This document shows positions 51,411-63,800 of a stretch of 64,000 nt of DNA, piece by piece. The stretch spans positions 66,611-130,610 of the forward strand of contig NW_001799033.1 in assembly GCF_000165425.1 (NCBI RefSeq), written 5' to 3'. A program made the position numbers and the translations under genes. Position 1 is the first letter of the stretch. The number at the start of each line of letters is the position of its first letter. The DNA comes from Paramecium tetraurelia (lineage: Eukaryota > Ciliophora > Oligohymenophorea > Peniculida > Parameciidae). Under the pieces are notes generated by a model, which worked only from the letters and a program-made list of their open reading frames with translations, was not told the DNA's origin and made no database searches.

Positions 51411-52739
51411 TCAGTCACTGTCCCAGAATTTATCATCTCCTAAGCTTCCTACAAGTTGTAAGAAAGAGAATTTAGGCACTTCCATGCATGGTAAATCTTT
51501 TTCAATTCTGATTGATAATCCTTTAAGGTTTTCTTCATTATAAACTTTTAGAACTTTTCCGTCAGGAACTTTGAAACTTTTAACCTAGAATATATAAAAT
51601 CAATACTGGTTTATTCCATCCATCTTTGGGGAAAGACATCTTTCTATCGCATACAGTAAATGAGTCTCCTTAATAGTTGCATGATTCCCAAACTTAAGCA
51701 CAATCAGGATCAGTAACACCAGCATCTGGTTTAGGAACATAAACGAACCAATTGAGTTATCCTTCCAATAATTATGAATTCTACCCTAGGTTGATATATG
51801 GATCAAAAATTACATGTTCCAATTTCAACGGATAACTTATCTTTAACAAGTAAATAGTTCTTAGTTAAGAATCTGCAGAATGCACCATAATTGTAATATA
51901 AACCACTGATTCCGTACAATGTATATCTTGGTGTTTTAAGGAAAATTTCATCAGTGATCTTCTCTTCGTACTTCTTGACTCTTTCTGATTCAGGAGCAAC
52001 AGCGTTCAAAGGATCAGCAGCTCCACTTGTTTTATGTGTAATAGTTCCAACTAACAAGGTATCCTTTTCACCGATAATCATATTGACTCTAATGAATTCG
52101 ATTGTTCCCTTTTGTCCAACAGTCACTTTGAATTAAGCTGATGTTTTGGTGATGACTGCCATGTTAACTGCAATTTTAGGCCAAGCTTCAACCATTTTAA
52201 GTCCCAAGATAAAGATGGCAACATTTGGGGCACTTTTGAGTGACCAATTTTCTGGGAATGTCACTTCTAATGGTTATGCTCTGGTGGTTCCATCTTTATT
52301 TGATTTGACGACTGGTAAATTGTTTGTTTGCAATTCGTATGTATAGATATTGCTATCCAAAATAGCAGCCCATGAAACATCAAAACCGAAGATAGTAGCC
52401 GGACTTAATGCAACATATGTGATTGTGAAGCCAACGGTATTGACAGCACTCAATTGAATATCGAAACCTTATGGTAAAGTGTCTCCAAAATCATATTTGA
52501 TTGGTGCCAATATTACAGTGGGTGTTGATTTGAAGGGCTTGTTGAATTTGACTAATGTTTAGAAGCTTCTTCCCACTCTAATCAATGTATATTAGGATGA
52601 ATTACTCAACACTTTGCTGTAAAGGATGATAGGGAGTTTATGCCCAATGCAAACTTTAATCAATTCCTGAATCATATTGGGGTTTAATGAATCCCAATAC
52701 AGACAATGCGCAAACTGATAGGACTAAGTATTTCATCAT
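51411..52739 (-). CDS. secreted protein with H-type lectin domain
   Basis: About 425 residues. A signal peptide (MMKYLVLSVCALSVLG) is followed at residues 45-125 by an H-type lectin domain: VGRSFQTLVKFNKPFKSTPT ... GFTITYVAL ... VSWAAI, the pattern of discoidin-I C-terminal and snail agglutinin lectins that bind GalNAc. A second beta-rich region with the same flavour follows, and several Cys. Introns of 28 nt (GTAATT...GATTAG) and 22 nt are clear. One extra base in the TTT run 51823-51825 interrupts the frame after ...KDKLSVE. A secreted sugar-binding role is likely. Confidence 0.75.
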
Positions 52740-52814
52740 TAATCCGTTTTTAAATTTAATTATTTATAAACACCTTTAGAAATAATTTCATATATTCACA
52801 ATTTATTGATTTCT

Positions 52815-53821
52815 TCAAACTAACTTGTTTTTCTTCATCAACTCATCATAAAAATTGAGGCATTACTCAAATTATTCCTCTGTTATCATTTTATCTTTCC
52901 AATAATTGAAGAGTTGCTTCATTTTTATAGGCACTGATTGTCCATTCTCTCGAATATAATATTTGCCAGGAGTATTGGTTATTAATTGATTTGGGCCCTC
53001 TTTAATTGTAATCTCAAATCTAATTAATTTAGATAATACATTTTTAGATTGTTCACAACATAACATACATCCTAAAGTAGCACTCCGCACTCATGCAATT
53101 TAACATTCACCCATTAATCGCAACCAAACTCCTTGCATTTATGCATTATTGCAGTCATCACTTAATAGGCCTTCTTCTCTTAACAAAAACACCCACTAAC
53201 CACATAGTTATTAAGATCTTTGTCAAATGAAATTCCTATCAAAATCTTACCTTGTCTACGACTATTCAAAATGCTGCAGATGACCTTCATTATCTATTCT
53301 AAATAACTATTACTATAATTAAACCTGTGTTGTTGATCAAAAGATCCACCTTATATGACTTAAATTCTATTTTATCATTCTCCTTCAATGTACATTCCTT
53401 ACCCAATAAATAGATAGTTTTGTTCCCTTATACTACGTAGTCATTGACACCATCATATGGTACTTGAACTGAAAGTGTAGCACTAATATGAAATGTTGGT
53501 TTGATACAGCAATTCATCTCTTGATGTCTGAAATTTTAAAACAAAACTATATTTTTTTAAATGTCTTTTACCTTAGTCACTCAACAATTTCAATATGGTA
53601 TATTTTTAAGTTCTTCGAAACATACTAATTTTTACTGCTTTCCCAAAATACTCTTAACCCCATGATTTGTAATCGAATCTTTAATTTGTATGAACAAAAA
53701 CATATAAAATCTAGGAAGAATATTCATTGTTAATGGGTTGAGGTTTTTGGTTTTCTGGAGCAAGGATTAGATTGGAGAAGTATTATATCAAAAATTCAGA
53801 TTCATCAGAATCGGTACTCAT
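52815..53821 (-). CDS. unrecognised 296-residue protein, arrestin-like pattern
   Basis: Introns of 23, 53, 20 and 20 nt give a closed length. The protein is beta-rich: a first domain up to about residue 140 (ISATLSVQVPYDG, LLINNTG) and a second (GKILIGISFDKDL, WVNVKLHECGVLL). A two-sandwich plan like arrestins is possible, but no signature motif settles it. The 53-nt intron (GTGACT...TTTCAG) is longer than usual. Its start lies 18 bp from the CKK gene's start. Confidence 0.5.
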
Positions 53822-53839
53822 TAATTTTAATAATATAAA
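53822..53839. promoter_or_regulatory. 18-bp divergent start-to-start gap
   Basis: The third such gap in the window. Eighteen A/T bases separate the ATG of the 296-residue protein (minus) from that of the CKK-domain protein (plus). Confidence 0.5.
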
Positions 53840-55594
53840 ATGGATTTAACTCAATCACAAGAACAAGACAAAATAATACAATACTACCTCAACTAATAAA
53901 TTAAAAAGGTGGCTGATGAAAAGTCATAACTCACTCTTCAATAGGAATAAGAAAGAAATAAAATCAAATTATAAGTTTGGGAATTTCTAAATCAATAATA
54001 ATAATCCATTTAGTAGTCTCGTCTCAATGCAACACCCTTGAGTCTGATATCTAATAATTCTGCTTAATCTGATCGTTTTGATTTTCAAATGGATAGATCC
54101 AAAATGAAATAATAGAGTTAGAAATTTGAATAATCAATGCAATTCTAAAAAGACTACCCTAATCTCCAAATCAATTATCATTCCTTTGTCGATTCCAAAG
54201 ACTAACAATACAAACAACTGGATTTTCTTATAGCACAATATGAGCAGAAAACAAAGAATTTGCCTAAGAATTATTTCAAAAGACAACAACCTGAAAATAT
54301 TTCAAATTAACTGTAATAGGATTAAGATGACAATGATGAACAGTATAATCAAGATTTTGAATAGGATGAAGATATCTAAGAAGTAATTGAAGAAGAATTA
54401 CAAGAATCCTAAATGTAAATACAATAAAAGTCTTAAAAGTTTAATTAATAAGATCATGAGACTGCTTATAGCAATTTAATCAAATTAAGAATCGAGAGAT
54501 TGGATACTAGTGTTGCAAATGCAGACACTTCCAAACTGAATGATTTAAGTAAGATATCTGAATCATTAAGTGATTTGAAAGTAAGTCCAAATGAAGTTAA
54601 TAAAATACTTGAAATTAGTAGATAAGTAGATGCTTCCAAATAAACCACGTTCAAACTTGATCAAACTCTATTGCAAACCAAATCCAACGAAGAACCATTA
54701 ATAGAATCATCTCAACAATCAATGTCCTCAAAATTATTAGAGTTATCATAACAATAATCAAAATTCTATGAAAGATAGAAAATAGATTATCCTTAGATGC
54801 CTGTACTTGATTAAGAATTCTCTTATAAGTTAGAAGATCAATCTCAAGTTGCAAAGTCTTTCTATCCGAATAAAGTAGCGGATTAAGTTTCTAGATTTGA
54901 GTAATCAAAAATTTAGTAATCTAACTTTGAGCAATCGAAAATATAGAGTTAGAAGAGTTAATTTGATTAAATTTAAAAAAGCAATGCAACCAATGAAATT
55001 TAAACTAAGTCTAATCATTAAGAACAATCGTTTCGGGTTTAGGAACAGCAGAAGAATTTAGATTTTCAAGAAAAATCCAATATATCAAATTAGTTGTAAT
55101 CTAAATTTTAAGATTAATATCAAAACTTTTAGTAATCTCATCAACCTTCTAAATATAGCGAACCTACAAAAAGAATATAATCATCAGAATTTGAGAAATA
55201 ACAATATTATCAAAATTATACATGCGCTAATTCTAATGCAACTAGATAATATTAGCTTACATCGGCCGTAGAAAATGATCAAAAACCTGAAGAGTTTTAG
55301 CAAAGTTAATAAAATAATAATTACCTTGAGGATGAAGAAGAGGCATTTTCAGAAGAAGAGGATCATAATAATAAATTTTACTAATTTAGTATAAAATTTG
55401 AAGATTAAGATGATAAAGATAAATAAAAAAAATTTGAAGCATTGAAAAAAAAAAAATTATAGGAAATGGAAGAGCTAAAACAACTTAGATAATAAAGAAA
55501 TAAAGAATAACAACAACAAGTCGGTTAGAATAATAAAAGAGATCAATCTCCCCTTATGCCTAGTGCTTCATTGAAAAGGATATAATAATAATAG

Positions 55595-55648
<54 letters not shown>

Positions 55649-56318
55649 CAATAACAATAGCAATAACAATAACAATAATGGCAATAGTAATAATAACAAT
55701 AACAATAATGGCAACAGTAATAAAATATACTATAATAATAATAAAATTCATAGAATCAATTTTATTAGCAATAACAACCATAACAAAGAAATTTATTCCA
55801 AGATAATTAGCCTTAATAAATTTAAAATTCTCTGCCATAATCTAAACGTAATGCATCTGCTAATAGGAAATCTCCAATGGCAAGATAAAAGGAAACAGCA
55901 CATTTTTGTTAAGATATAGATAGATCAATATCAGTAGAGAAAACTAAAAAAAATAATAAAACTATTCTAAAAAATGCTATAACTTATGTGTGTTTGGCTG
56001 GAGAACCTAACAAAAGGGAGAGAGAAGCAATTCTCTAAAAATTAGATGGAGTTGAAGCCGAACATTTTATTATTTTATTCAAGACATATGGCAGATCGGT
56101 AAGAAATATAAAATATTAAGGACTTTCGAGCTTTGTATGGCTATGCTGCAGACTCATAACCTTATTTGATTTTCGGATAAGGAAAATGCCCTCAAGTTTT
56201 AACCTCTGAAATGGTAAAAACATTTTTCAAATATGATTCTGGAGCTAAATAATTTAAAGCAATAGATGGAAACAAATAATTTACTATTATGGTTGATGCT
56301 GTTTAATTAAGAAAATGA
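53840..56318 (+). CDS. CKK-domain (CAMSAP/Patronin-type) protein with polyglutamine
   Basis: An 818-residue protein with a single 22-nt intron at 56099-56120. The C-terminal 120 residues are a CKK domain: ILKNAITYVCLAGEPN, HFIILFKTYGRSDFRALYGY, then MVKTFFKYDSGAKQF and FTIMVDAV. CKK domains bind microtubule minus ends. The rest is acidic, Gln-rich and coiled-coil, without the N-terminal calponin-homology domain of animal CAMSAPs. Residues about 580-635 are almost pure glutamine. A role at basal-body or cortical microtubules is inferred. Confidence 0.85.
55585..55740 (+). repeat. TAA/CAA microsatellite encoding polyglutamine
   Basis: Fifteen or so consecutive TAA triplets, then mixed CAA, TAA and TAG triplets, run in frame through the CKK gene. 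In ciliate code every one is Gln, so the tract is read through. In standard code it would be a wall of stops. Confidence 0.85.
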
Positions 56319-56364
56319 ATTGAATTATATAATTTATGGCTAATATATTTTATAATTTTATAAA

Positions 56365-57767
56365 ATGAATATGGACAATCAAGTGATTCGAAGAATGGAA
56401 CCCCTATAATTATCATTATATTAGTGATTATACCTAATTCATAGGAGAATCTTTAGATTTAATATTTGAAGAAATAGGCCATCTAAGAAATTATATTCAA
56501 GTAACTAGAGGATAGTCTTAGAGAAGAGAATTAATATCAATTTAAAAATAATTTTAATCTTAAATTTCTAGAAAGAATGAGATTTAATCAGAATCTTCAG
56601 TTATTGACTTTATACTATTGCAACTATAAAATGATCATCCCCATTTATAAATGCGCTAATTAATATTTATCTGTAATTTTAAGGAATAAAATTTAACTTT
56701 ATGTTACTAAATAATTCTAATGAATATGCTGTCACACTACAAATTTTTGGAGAACCTTATGAATAAAAATTGAATCAAGAGTTGCTTTTATAATATATTT
56801 TGGAAATAAATATGGAAAAAAAAAAGATAATTAATGCTTTATCCTACCTTATCGATAGATTTACAATATGTTTAATATTGAAATAATAATAAGTAAACCA
56901 GGTGATTAATACTTTCATTTTAAAGAAGAATAATAGATATTTTAATCGCATGTTTAATAATTAAACTATTGCATTGATGTAATTAATTATTGGCTCTTGC
57001 CAATTATAAAAGCAAGTTAGAACAATTAATTATTTGAGTGACGTGATATTTCTTGTGAAAAGTCAGCGTCCAATTTTCATCAATTATCACATGTTCTAAT
57101 TGCCAGAACTTTATTATACTAATAATATCCAAGGACTCTAGAATATGAATATTTAAAAAATATCCCTTCATTATTGGCAGAATATTTAAAATTCGAAAAG
57201 AAGTTATATATTCTTAAACTAAATCAAAACGGAATTTATATCACTCTTTGCCGTAATCTAATTTAGTTAGCTTCAAATTAATTTAAAAGCTTGAAAGATT
57301 ATCATAACATATTTCCCAAGGGGAAATAAAATAATTAATCTCTATTTATATTTTTAATAAATTTTCATTGGTTATTTATATTAGGAATTTCAAAATTAAT
57401 TTATATTGCAATGCCAATACATGAGAAATTAATTGGAAGATTAAAATTCAAATGTAAGAATTATTACCTTTTAATTTTAATTAATAAAATAAATTATAAA
57501 AAAAATATAAATCTTAAAATAATCAGCAAAATGAAAGAAAAACATAACTCATTAAGAGTCAAGAAGATCAGAAAACTATCGCCAAAAAAGCATTAATAAT
57601 AAGATGATTTAAGTTCTCCAATAATAACTAATGAAGACCTATTATCAAAGCATCAAAGTTTATGTTCAAGTTTACTGTCGAGTCCTGAATCATCAAAATT
57701 TGTTCCAGGAAGTATGCTAGAATTCTTACTTAACATAGAAGAAATTCATTTCCCTCTCTCTTATTGA
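56365..57767 (+). pseudogene. damaged or mis-sequenced gene, helical protein
   Basis: A helical protein (WNPYNYHYISDYTQFIGE ... MFNIEIIISKPGDQYFHF ... VLIARTLLYQQYPRTLEYE) can be followed from 56365 to a TGA at 57765-57767 only by allowing three one-base shifts: near TT 56387-56388, a T4 run around 56678-56681, and the A10 run around 56819-56828. In addition a TGA at 57039-57041 stays in frame. No GT-AG pairs of suitable length explain these. It may be a decaying duplicate or a region of poor consensus. The basic C-terminus (VKKIRKLSPKKH) may be nuclear-localising. Family unknown. Confidence 0.4.
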
Positions 57768-57870
57768 TTATTAGTCTTCTTTATTTATACAAACTTAACA
57801 TAATACGTATTATTAACTTATTTATAAAACAAACAAATCTTCAATAATCATTGTATTGAAAACTACAAAC

Positions 57871-58286
57871 ATGACCTGTTCTTAAAGTGATATATAATTA
57901 AACGAGATCTCAAAGTTTATAATTCGATCTTTTATTATTTCTCTAGAGTCATATTTTTTATATTAATATTCATTGGTTTCTTGAACATTTCATATCAAAT
58001 ATATAACATTCAATGTAAGAACGAGTTTGGGTCTGGATTAGAATTGAGGGTCGATTCATGTTTATAACCGAAATAATAAATATAAACAACTCTATATTAT
58101 CAATAAATTCAGATGAACTGACAGTAGTTAGAATTCTCTAAATGGAGCAAGAATTCCAACATACTACCAGGTTCTTCTCGTGCAGAGTTGGGACTTGAGA
58201 TATCACTTGGGCAATAGATAGGATATTTCTATAACAGAATCTCATTCGTTATTAATGGTGAGCTTAACTAATCATCTATAATTTGA
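57871..58286 (+). CDS. possible small single-span membrane protein
   Basis: ATG at 57871, a 32-nt intron (GTTTAT...CTCTAG, 57919-57950), a hydrophobic span (VIFFILIFIGFLNISY), then a polar domain to TGA 58284-58286. A TGA at 58119-58121 lies in frame, so the model needs a missed intron or the gene is broken. Weak call. Confidence 0.3.
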
Positions 58287-59315
58287 AATTTTTTTGGGGA
58301 TTATTTTTTTATCTTCCTTCTGATCATCATGTTGTTCTTATCTTTCATTTTATTCAGGATGGTTATATATTTAATTTTTGAGTTTTCCTTATTTGTTTAA
58401 TTGTTATTATTAATAATGAAATTTATATTAAATTCAATTCCTTTTATAATCAGTTCAATTGTTATTTATAAATATATTTTATTTCAAATATTTAATATTA
58501 TTATCATCAATTTTTTTGTCATTGATTAAACTTATATAACTTCTTAAATTTAAAAATAATTAAACAAGGTTGGTTATTACTCGAATATATATGAAAATTA
58601 ATTACTTTAGATATATTATTAAGAGATGAACAAAAAATAGAATAACAGATCATATTAGAATAAAGAATTAAATCTTTAGAAATAATAAGGCACATACCAT
58701 ATTTTTTAATACTGAAAATTATTTTAAATTTTTGCAATTTCTTTTTTGAATCATATTATTATTTTTAAGCCAATCAATAAAAGTATCAATTCTATATATG
58801 ATTTCTGGTTTTTTTGAAATCAAAATGTATATAATGAAAAATTGAGAGGTTTTTGGGATTTATAAATTTAATCTATGTTTACATGTATTTTATATTATTC
58901 TAAACATCCTTTTTTTTACATAATTAATGGAAAGGGTAATTTTTTTTATACATACACTTCTTTTGTTAAATCAGACAATCAAAATAGAAATGTCCCTATA
59001 TTAGTATATTAATATGATTTAACAATAAAATTAATATTAAAATATAATAAATTTATTCTGTAAAATTGTAAAGTGCTTTACTATATTTATATTTTGGAAA
59101 TAGTTAATTGATATCGATCCTTCAAAATTATGACATTGATTTAATCTCACTTACAACATTTCTTTTTTGAAATGAATTTAAAGGAAATCTGTTAATAGAT
59201 TAGAATATAAAATTAATAAAAGCAAATACTTCGTATTACCGCCAAAAAAATGACGTAATATTTAGTATATTTTAAGTTAAATTTAATTTATTTTGTAGAT
59301 TAAATAAAATAACAC
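58287..59315. other. AT-rich interval, nothing recognised
   Basis: About 1 kb of very AT-rich DNA with no coding pattern, repeat or RNA gene that I can support. Confidence 0.5.
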
Positions 59316-60116
59316 ATGGAATTCATTATTGTGTCATTATTGCTTATCTCAACATTTGGATGGGTTGTGAAGATTGAAAATCAATGCTCTTGCTCATAAT
59401 ATCGACTTTAAGCTGAATGTGTATCATCTCTAGGTTGTCGATGGAATATAAACTCTAATTTATGCCTTGATATTTAATGTAATTCAATAAAAACTCAAGC
59501 TGAATGCCTTTAGTACTCATAAAGTTGTTCATTTAATTACTCTACATTAACTTGCGCAACATTTACTTCATGTAAAAATTTAAGCGGAAATACTGTCTCA
59601 TAATGTTAAATTTAGAATCCTATGTGTTTATGGGTATCTGGGAATTCTTGCATAGATTACGATTGTCAAAATTTCAATTTGAATAGTTGCCCTTAATTTT
59701 GTATTAATACAGGAACTGCTTGTGAAAATTTTCCAACATGCGAAAAATTAAACTAAACCTATTGTTCAATTTATTCTGGAGTTTGCAATTGGAATTCAAA
59801 CAGATGTCAGAATTATGAATGTTCAAATTTTGTAACTATATCACAATGTCAATTTGTAATGGAATCAGAAAATACTATTAAACCATGTTATTGGAACTAA
59901 ACTTAGTGTATAAATGCTCCAGATGCAAGTGTTTTTAATGCTAATTAGTGCTTTATTTAAACTGCTGGTAAGTATCATTGGTCAAGTAACAACTCTACAG
60001 CTGGAACATGCGAATAATGTTATGGTTCTTCATAAATTTACGAGCCATTGACATAGTATCTTTCAAAAGGTTTGATTCTGAACATTATTGTGGTTGGTAT
60101 ATTCATGGTAATATGA
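59316..60116 (+). CDS. short cysteine-rich surface-antigen-like protein with GPI tail
   Basis: A 266-residue intronless protein. The signal peptide MEFIIVSLLLISTFGWV is followed by repeated modules of about 40 residues with periodic Cys and a CxWN or C.W motif (GCRWN, MCLWVSGNSC, VCNWNSNRC, PCYWNQTQC), as in Paramecium immobilisation antigens. The C-terminus is a short hydrophobic tail (LILNIIVVGIFMVI) directly before TGA, the usual GPI-anchor signal. Known surface antigens exceed 2,000 residues, so this is a mini-member. It would sit on the cell or ciliary surface. Confidence 0.75.
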
Positions 60117-60338
60117 GATATTATCAAAATAAATCATTTAAAATTTATAATTCTATTTCAATATATATATTAAAAAAATCATTTAAATCTTAGAGAATTT
60201 TTGAGTCTTTTTGACTTCTTATCAATACCATAAAGAAATTAATAAGATTATTTCGACTTATTTTAAATTTCTGAATTTTCGAAATTATTCTACAGAATTC
60301 AAGTATCTAAATTTCATTAATTGATTAATATTTAAGAA

Positions 60339-60708
60339 ATGAAAAAGGCTCACAAATATAAAAAGAAGAATTTAGAAGTTTGCTGCCCTTATAATCCTAA
60401 TCACTTAATGCCCTTCAGTCAATTATGGTTTCACTTATCCTCTGGCTGCGAAGACAAATAAAAGTTTGGTAATAATCCTTCTTAATTTAGGTCATCTATA
60501 TTAGATATGTCCTTATAATTCATTGCATATCTTATAAAAGGAGCACTATGAAGATCACATTAAAAATTGCCAAAAGAAGATAGATGTAGATGATGATCTA
60601 TTAAAACAGATGAGTAATGTAGCTTAGGAGTAATTTGTTGAGGAAAATTAATTTCAGGATTAATTTATATCTAGAAATTGCAATAATAAATACAAGAAAT
60701 ATTATTGA
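60339..60708 (+). CDS. tandem CHHC zinc-finger protein, GTSF1 type
   Basis: A 115-residue protein with two CHHC fingers. Finger 1: C-x5-H-x9-H-x4-C in CPYNPNHLMPFSQLWFHLSS plus GC. Finger 2: C-x5-H-x9-H-x3-C in CPYNSLHILQKEHYEDHIKN plus C. One 22-nt intron, 60469-60490, separates them. The tail is acidic and Gln-rich. CHHC fingers occur in U11-48K, TRM13 and gametocyte-specific factor 1; a short protein with two tandem fingers and an acidic tail is the GTSF1 plan. GTSF1 proteins bind PIWI proteins, and a Paramecium GTSF1 is known from scnRNA selection. The next gene, 171 bp downstream, is NOWA-like, strengthening the assignment. Confidence 0.8.
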
Positions 60709-60879
60709 ATAAGATGCAATTGTTTTATATTTATCGTTAAACATTAAAAAAATGTATATTTAATCTGTCAAGAAATCTAAAACATGCCATTTTATATAAA
60801 AAACCCAATTATTCACTTCATAAAATTAACATAAATCAATCTAAAAATTGGTCCGCTCACTAATTAATTAAATATTCAT

Positions 60880-63800
60880 ATGAGTTGGAATACTAATAAC
60901 CTTGAAGAAGGTGAAGTTAAACCAGTAGATTCCACTCCAGTATGGGGCGGTGAATAAAACGCAGGTGGATAGTAAATAGATGAAGTGAAAAAAACTTAAG
61001 AGCCTTAATGGGGGCAGGATGAGAAAAAGGAGAACTAAGAAACTAATGCTTAAAATGGAACGGCAGCAGAATCAGGAGGTTGGGGAAATCAACCACAGCA
61101 GCAATCATCATCTTGGGGAGAAACTAAAACAGATAATAATGATAATGCATGGGGATCTGGAACTACAGGGTTTGGAAGCACATCAACAGGAGACAATGGA
61201 GGTTCATCTTGGGGAGGTGGTTCGACGTCTTGGGGAAATGGAGGAAGCTCAGATAATAATTTTTAATCAGATCGACCTAGAGGCAGAGGAAGAGGTGACA
61301 GAGGAGATCGAGGAGGTGGTTATAGAGGAAGAGGTGATAGAGGTGGAGAAGGTTTTAGAGGCAGAGGAGATGGATTTAGAGGAAGAGGAGATAGAGGAGA
61401 TCGAGGAGGATTTAGAGGAAGAGGTGATAGAGGAGGAGACAGAGGTGATCGAAGAGGAGGTTTTAGAGGTGGAAGAGATAATGGTGGAAGTTGGGGTGGC
61501 AACTCAAGTAATAACAACGGAGGAGGAAATAGTTGGGGAGGTAATGCAGAAGGTAGCTCTTGGGGAAATTCAGACAACAAAGATAATGCTGGAGGTGGTT
61601 GGGGTAGTACTTCAACAAATGAATAACCAGCTCAATCAGGTGGATGGGGTAGTACAACTACAGAATAGCCAGCACAATCTGGAGGATGGGGAAATTCTAC
61701 TGAATAACCAGTTCAATAAGCATCTGAAGGTTGGGGAAGTAAAACAGAATAACCTCCATAATAAGCAGAATCAAATTAAGGTGGATGGGGCACTACTACT
61801 GAATAATCAAACTAATAATCTGGTGGTGGTTGGGGATCGACAACTGAATAACCATAAAAATAATCCAACGGATGGGGAAATTCTACTTAAGAATAGCAAC
61901 CTTAATAATCTGGAGCTGGAGGTTGGGGATCTTCTAATACTGAACAACCTGCATAGTCATCAGGAGGTTGGGGAGCATCTACAACTGAATAACCTGCAAC
62001 TACTGGAGGTTGGGGTTCTACAACTGAATAGGCAACTACATCAGGAGGATGGGGATCTACTACTGATTAAGCAGCATCTTCAGGTGGAGGCTGGGGAGGT
62101 TCATCAGATCAATAAAATGGTAACTCTTGGGGCGGAGGAGGATCTGGAGATGGACAGAGAGGAAGAGGTCGAGGAAGAGGAGATCGTGGAGATAGAGGAG
62201 GTTTCAGAGGTCGAGGAGATGGTTTTAGAGGAAGAGGAGACAGAGGTGGAGAAGGTTTTAGAGGTAGAGGAGATGGATTTAGAGGAAGAGGAGACAGAGG
62301 AGATCGAGGAGGATTTAGAGGAAGAGGTGATAGAGGAGACAGAGGAGATAGAAGAGGTGGATTTAGAGGAGGAAGGGATAATGATAATTCTGGCAATGGT
62401 GGAAGCTGGGGTGGATCATCAAATGATTAAGGTGGTGGAGGATGGGGATCTTCAACAACTGATTAACCTGCATCTAATGGAGGTTGGGGATCTACTGCAA
62501 CTGAATAACCTTAATCAAATGGAGGTTGGGGATCTACTGCTACTGAACAACCAGCTTAAACTGGAGGTTGGGGATCTACAGCTACTGAAAAACCTGCATA
62601 GAATGGTGGTTGGGGATCTACAGCAACTGAATAACCATAATAGAGTGGAGGTTGGGGATCTACAACAACTGAATAACCATAAGCAAGTGGAGGTTGGGGA
62701 TCTACTGCTACTGAATAACCAGCTTAAAATGGAGGATGGGGATCTACTACTACTGAATAACCAGCATAAAATGGAGGATGGGGATCTACTGCTACTGAAT
62801 AACCAGCATAAACAGGTGGTTGGGGAAGCTCTGATGCTCCATAATAATCTAATGGTGGTTGGGGAAGTAGTAATAACGATTAACAATAATCTAATGGATG
62901 GGGCTCCAGTAATCAATAATCAAATGGAAATGGCGAAAGAGGAAGAGGTCGCGGCAGAGGAAGAGGTCGAGGTGGTGATAGAGGTGGTGATAGAGGCGGA
63001 GATAGAGGATTTGATCGAGGATTTGATAGAAATAATAATAACAATTACAACAACAATAACAACAACCACAACAACAACAATAACAACAATCATAATAACA
63101 ATAACAATACTGAAAATGGTGGAGGAGATTTACCAACTGCTAAAAGAATCAAACCTAACCCTGTAATAATTACAATATCAGATGATGAAAACGGAAAGGC
63201 ATCTCCTCATTTCAGTGAGGATGAATAAGAAAAAGTAAATATAATTAATGAGGCATTGAAATAAACTGTTGATGCAAAATAGGTTTCATTGTAACTACCA
63301 GTATTGGATACTAAATTTTCACCTCTTTTTAATCCTGAGCCTGATCCAGATAGTTTAAAAACTGATAATTTATGTCACCTTAAGGGAGGTCTTTATCCTC
63401 ATGAATAACATAAAAAGGTGAAGTTTGTATACACAGGAGGAATAAAGGTCGATTCAGATAGACAACCAGTTGTTAATTTAGTTACTTTTGATAATGATTT
63501 AGAATTTATTGAATCTTGTCCTAAAGTTGATTTAGCTGAAAAATAAGGAATAGAAACTGTGTTTTTGAGTCCATTGATAAATGAATATAGAATTCTGAAA
63601 AATGAATTGGTGTAATTAAGATAAGAAGAGAGAAGAACATAAATTAGGAGATAATATATGGGAATAGTGGAAGGAATTGATAAAGAAAATTAAGATTTAA
63701 TATGTTAAGTTGGATTGGCATTGTTAAAAGAATAGAAAGCAATAAGATTAAAATATGGATTTCTATTTGCTGAATTAACACTCTTTCACATTAAATAGAT

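Noticed and set aside
55560-55838. Minus-strand frame of Ile/Val repeats opposite the polyglutamine tract
   Set aside because: It is the reverse complement of the TAA/CAA microsatellite.
62109-62916. Open minus-strand frames rich in Pro/Leu or Ser/Arg opposite the NOWA-like repeats
   Set aside because: They mirror the repeat on the opposite strand and have no independent coding evidence.
61019-63166. A 715-codon frame, open even in standard code, in the second frame of the NOWA-like gene
   Set aside because: It is an overprint caused by the GGA/AGA repeat composition; the product is Glu/Val/Leu-rich junk, and the first frame runs from ATG to TGA with recognised WG/RGG motifs and a folded C-terminus.
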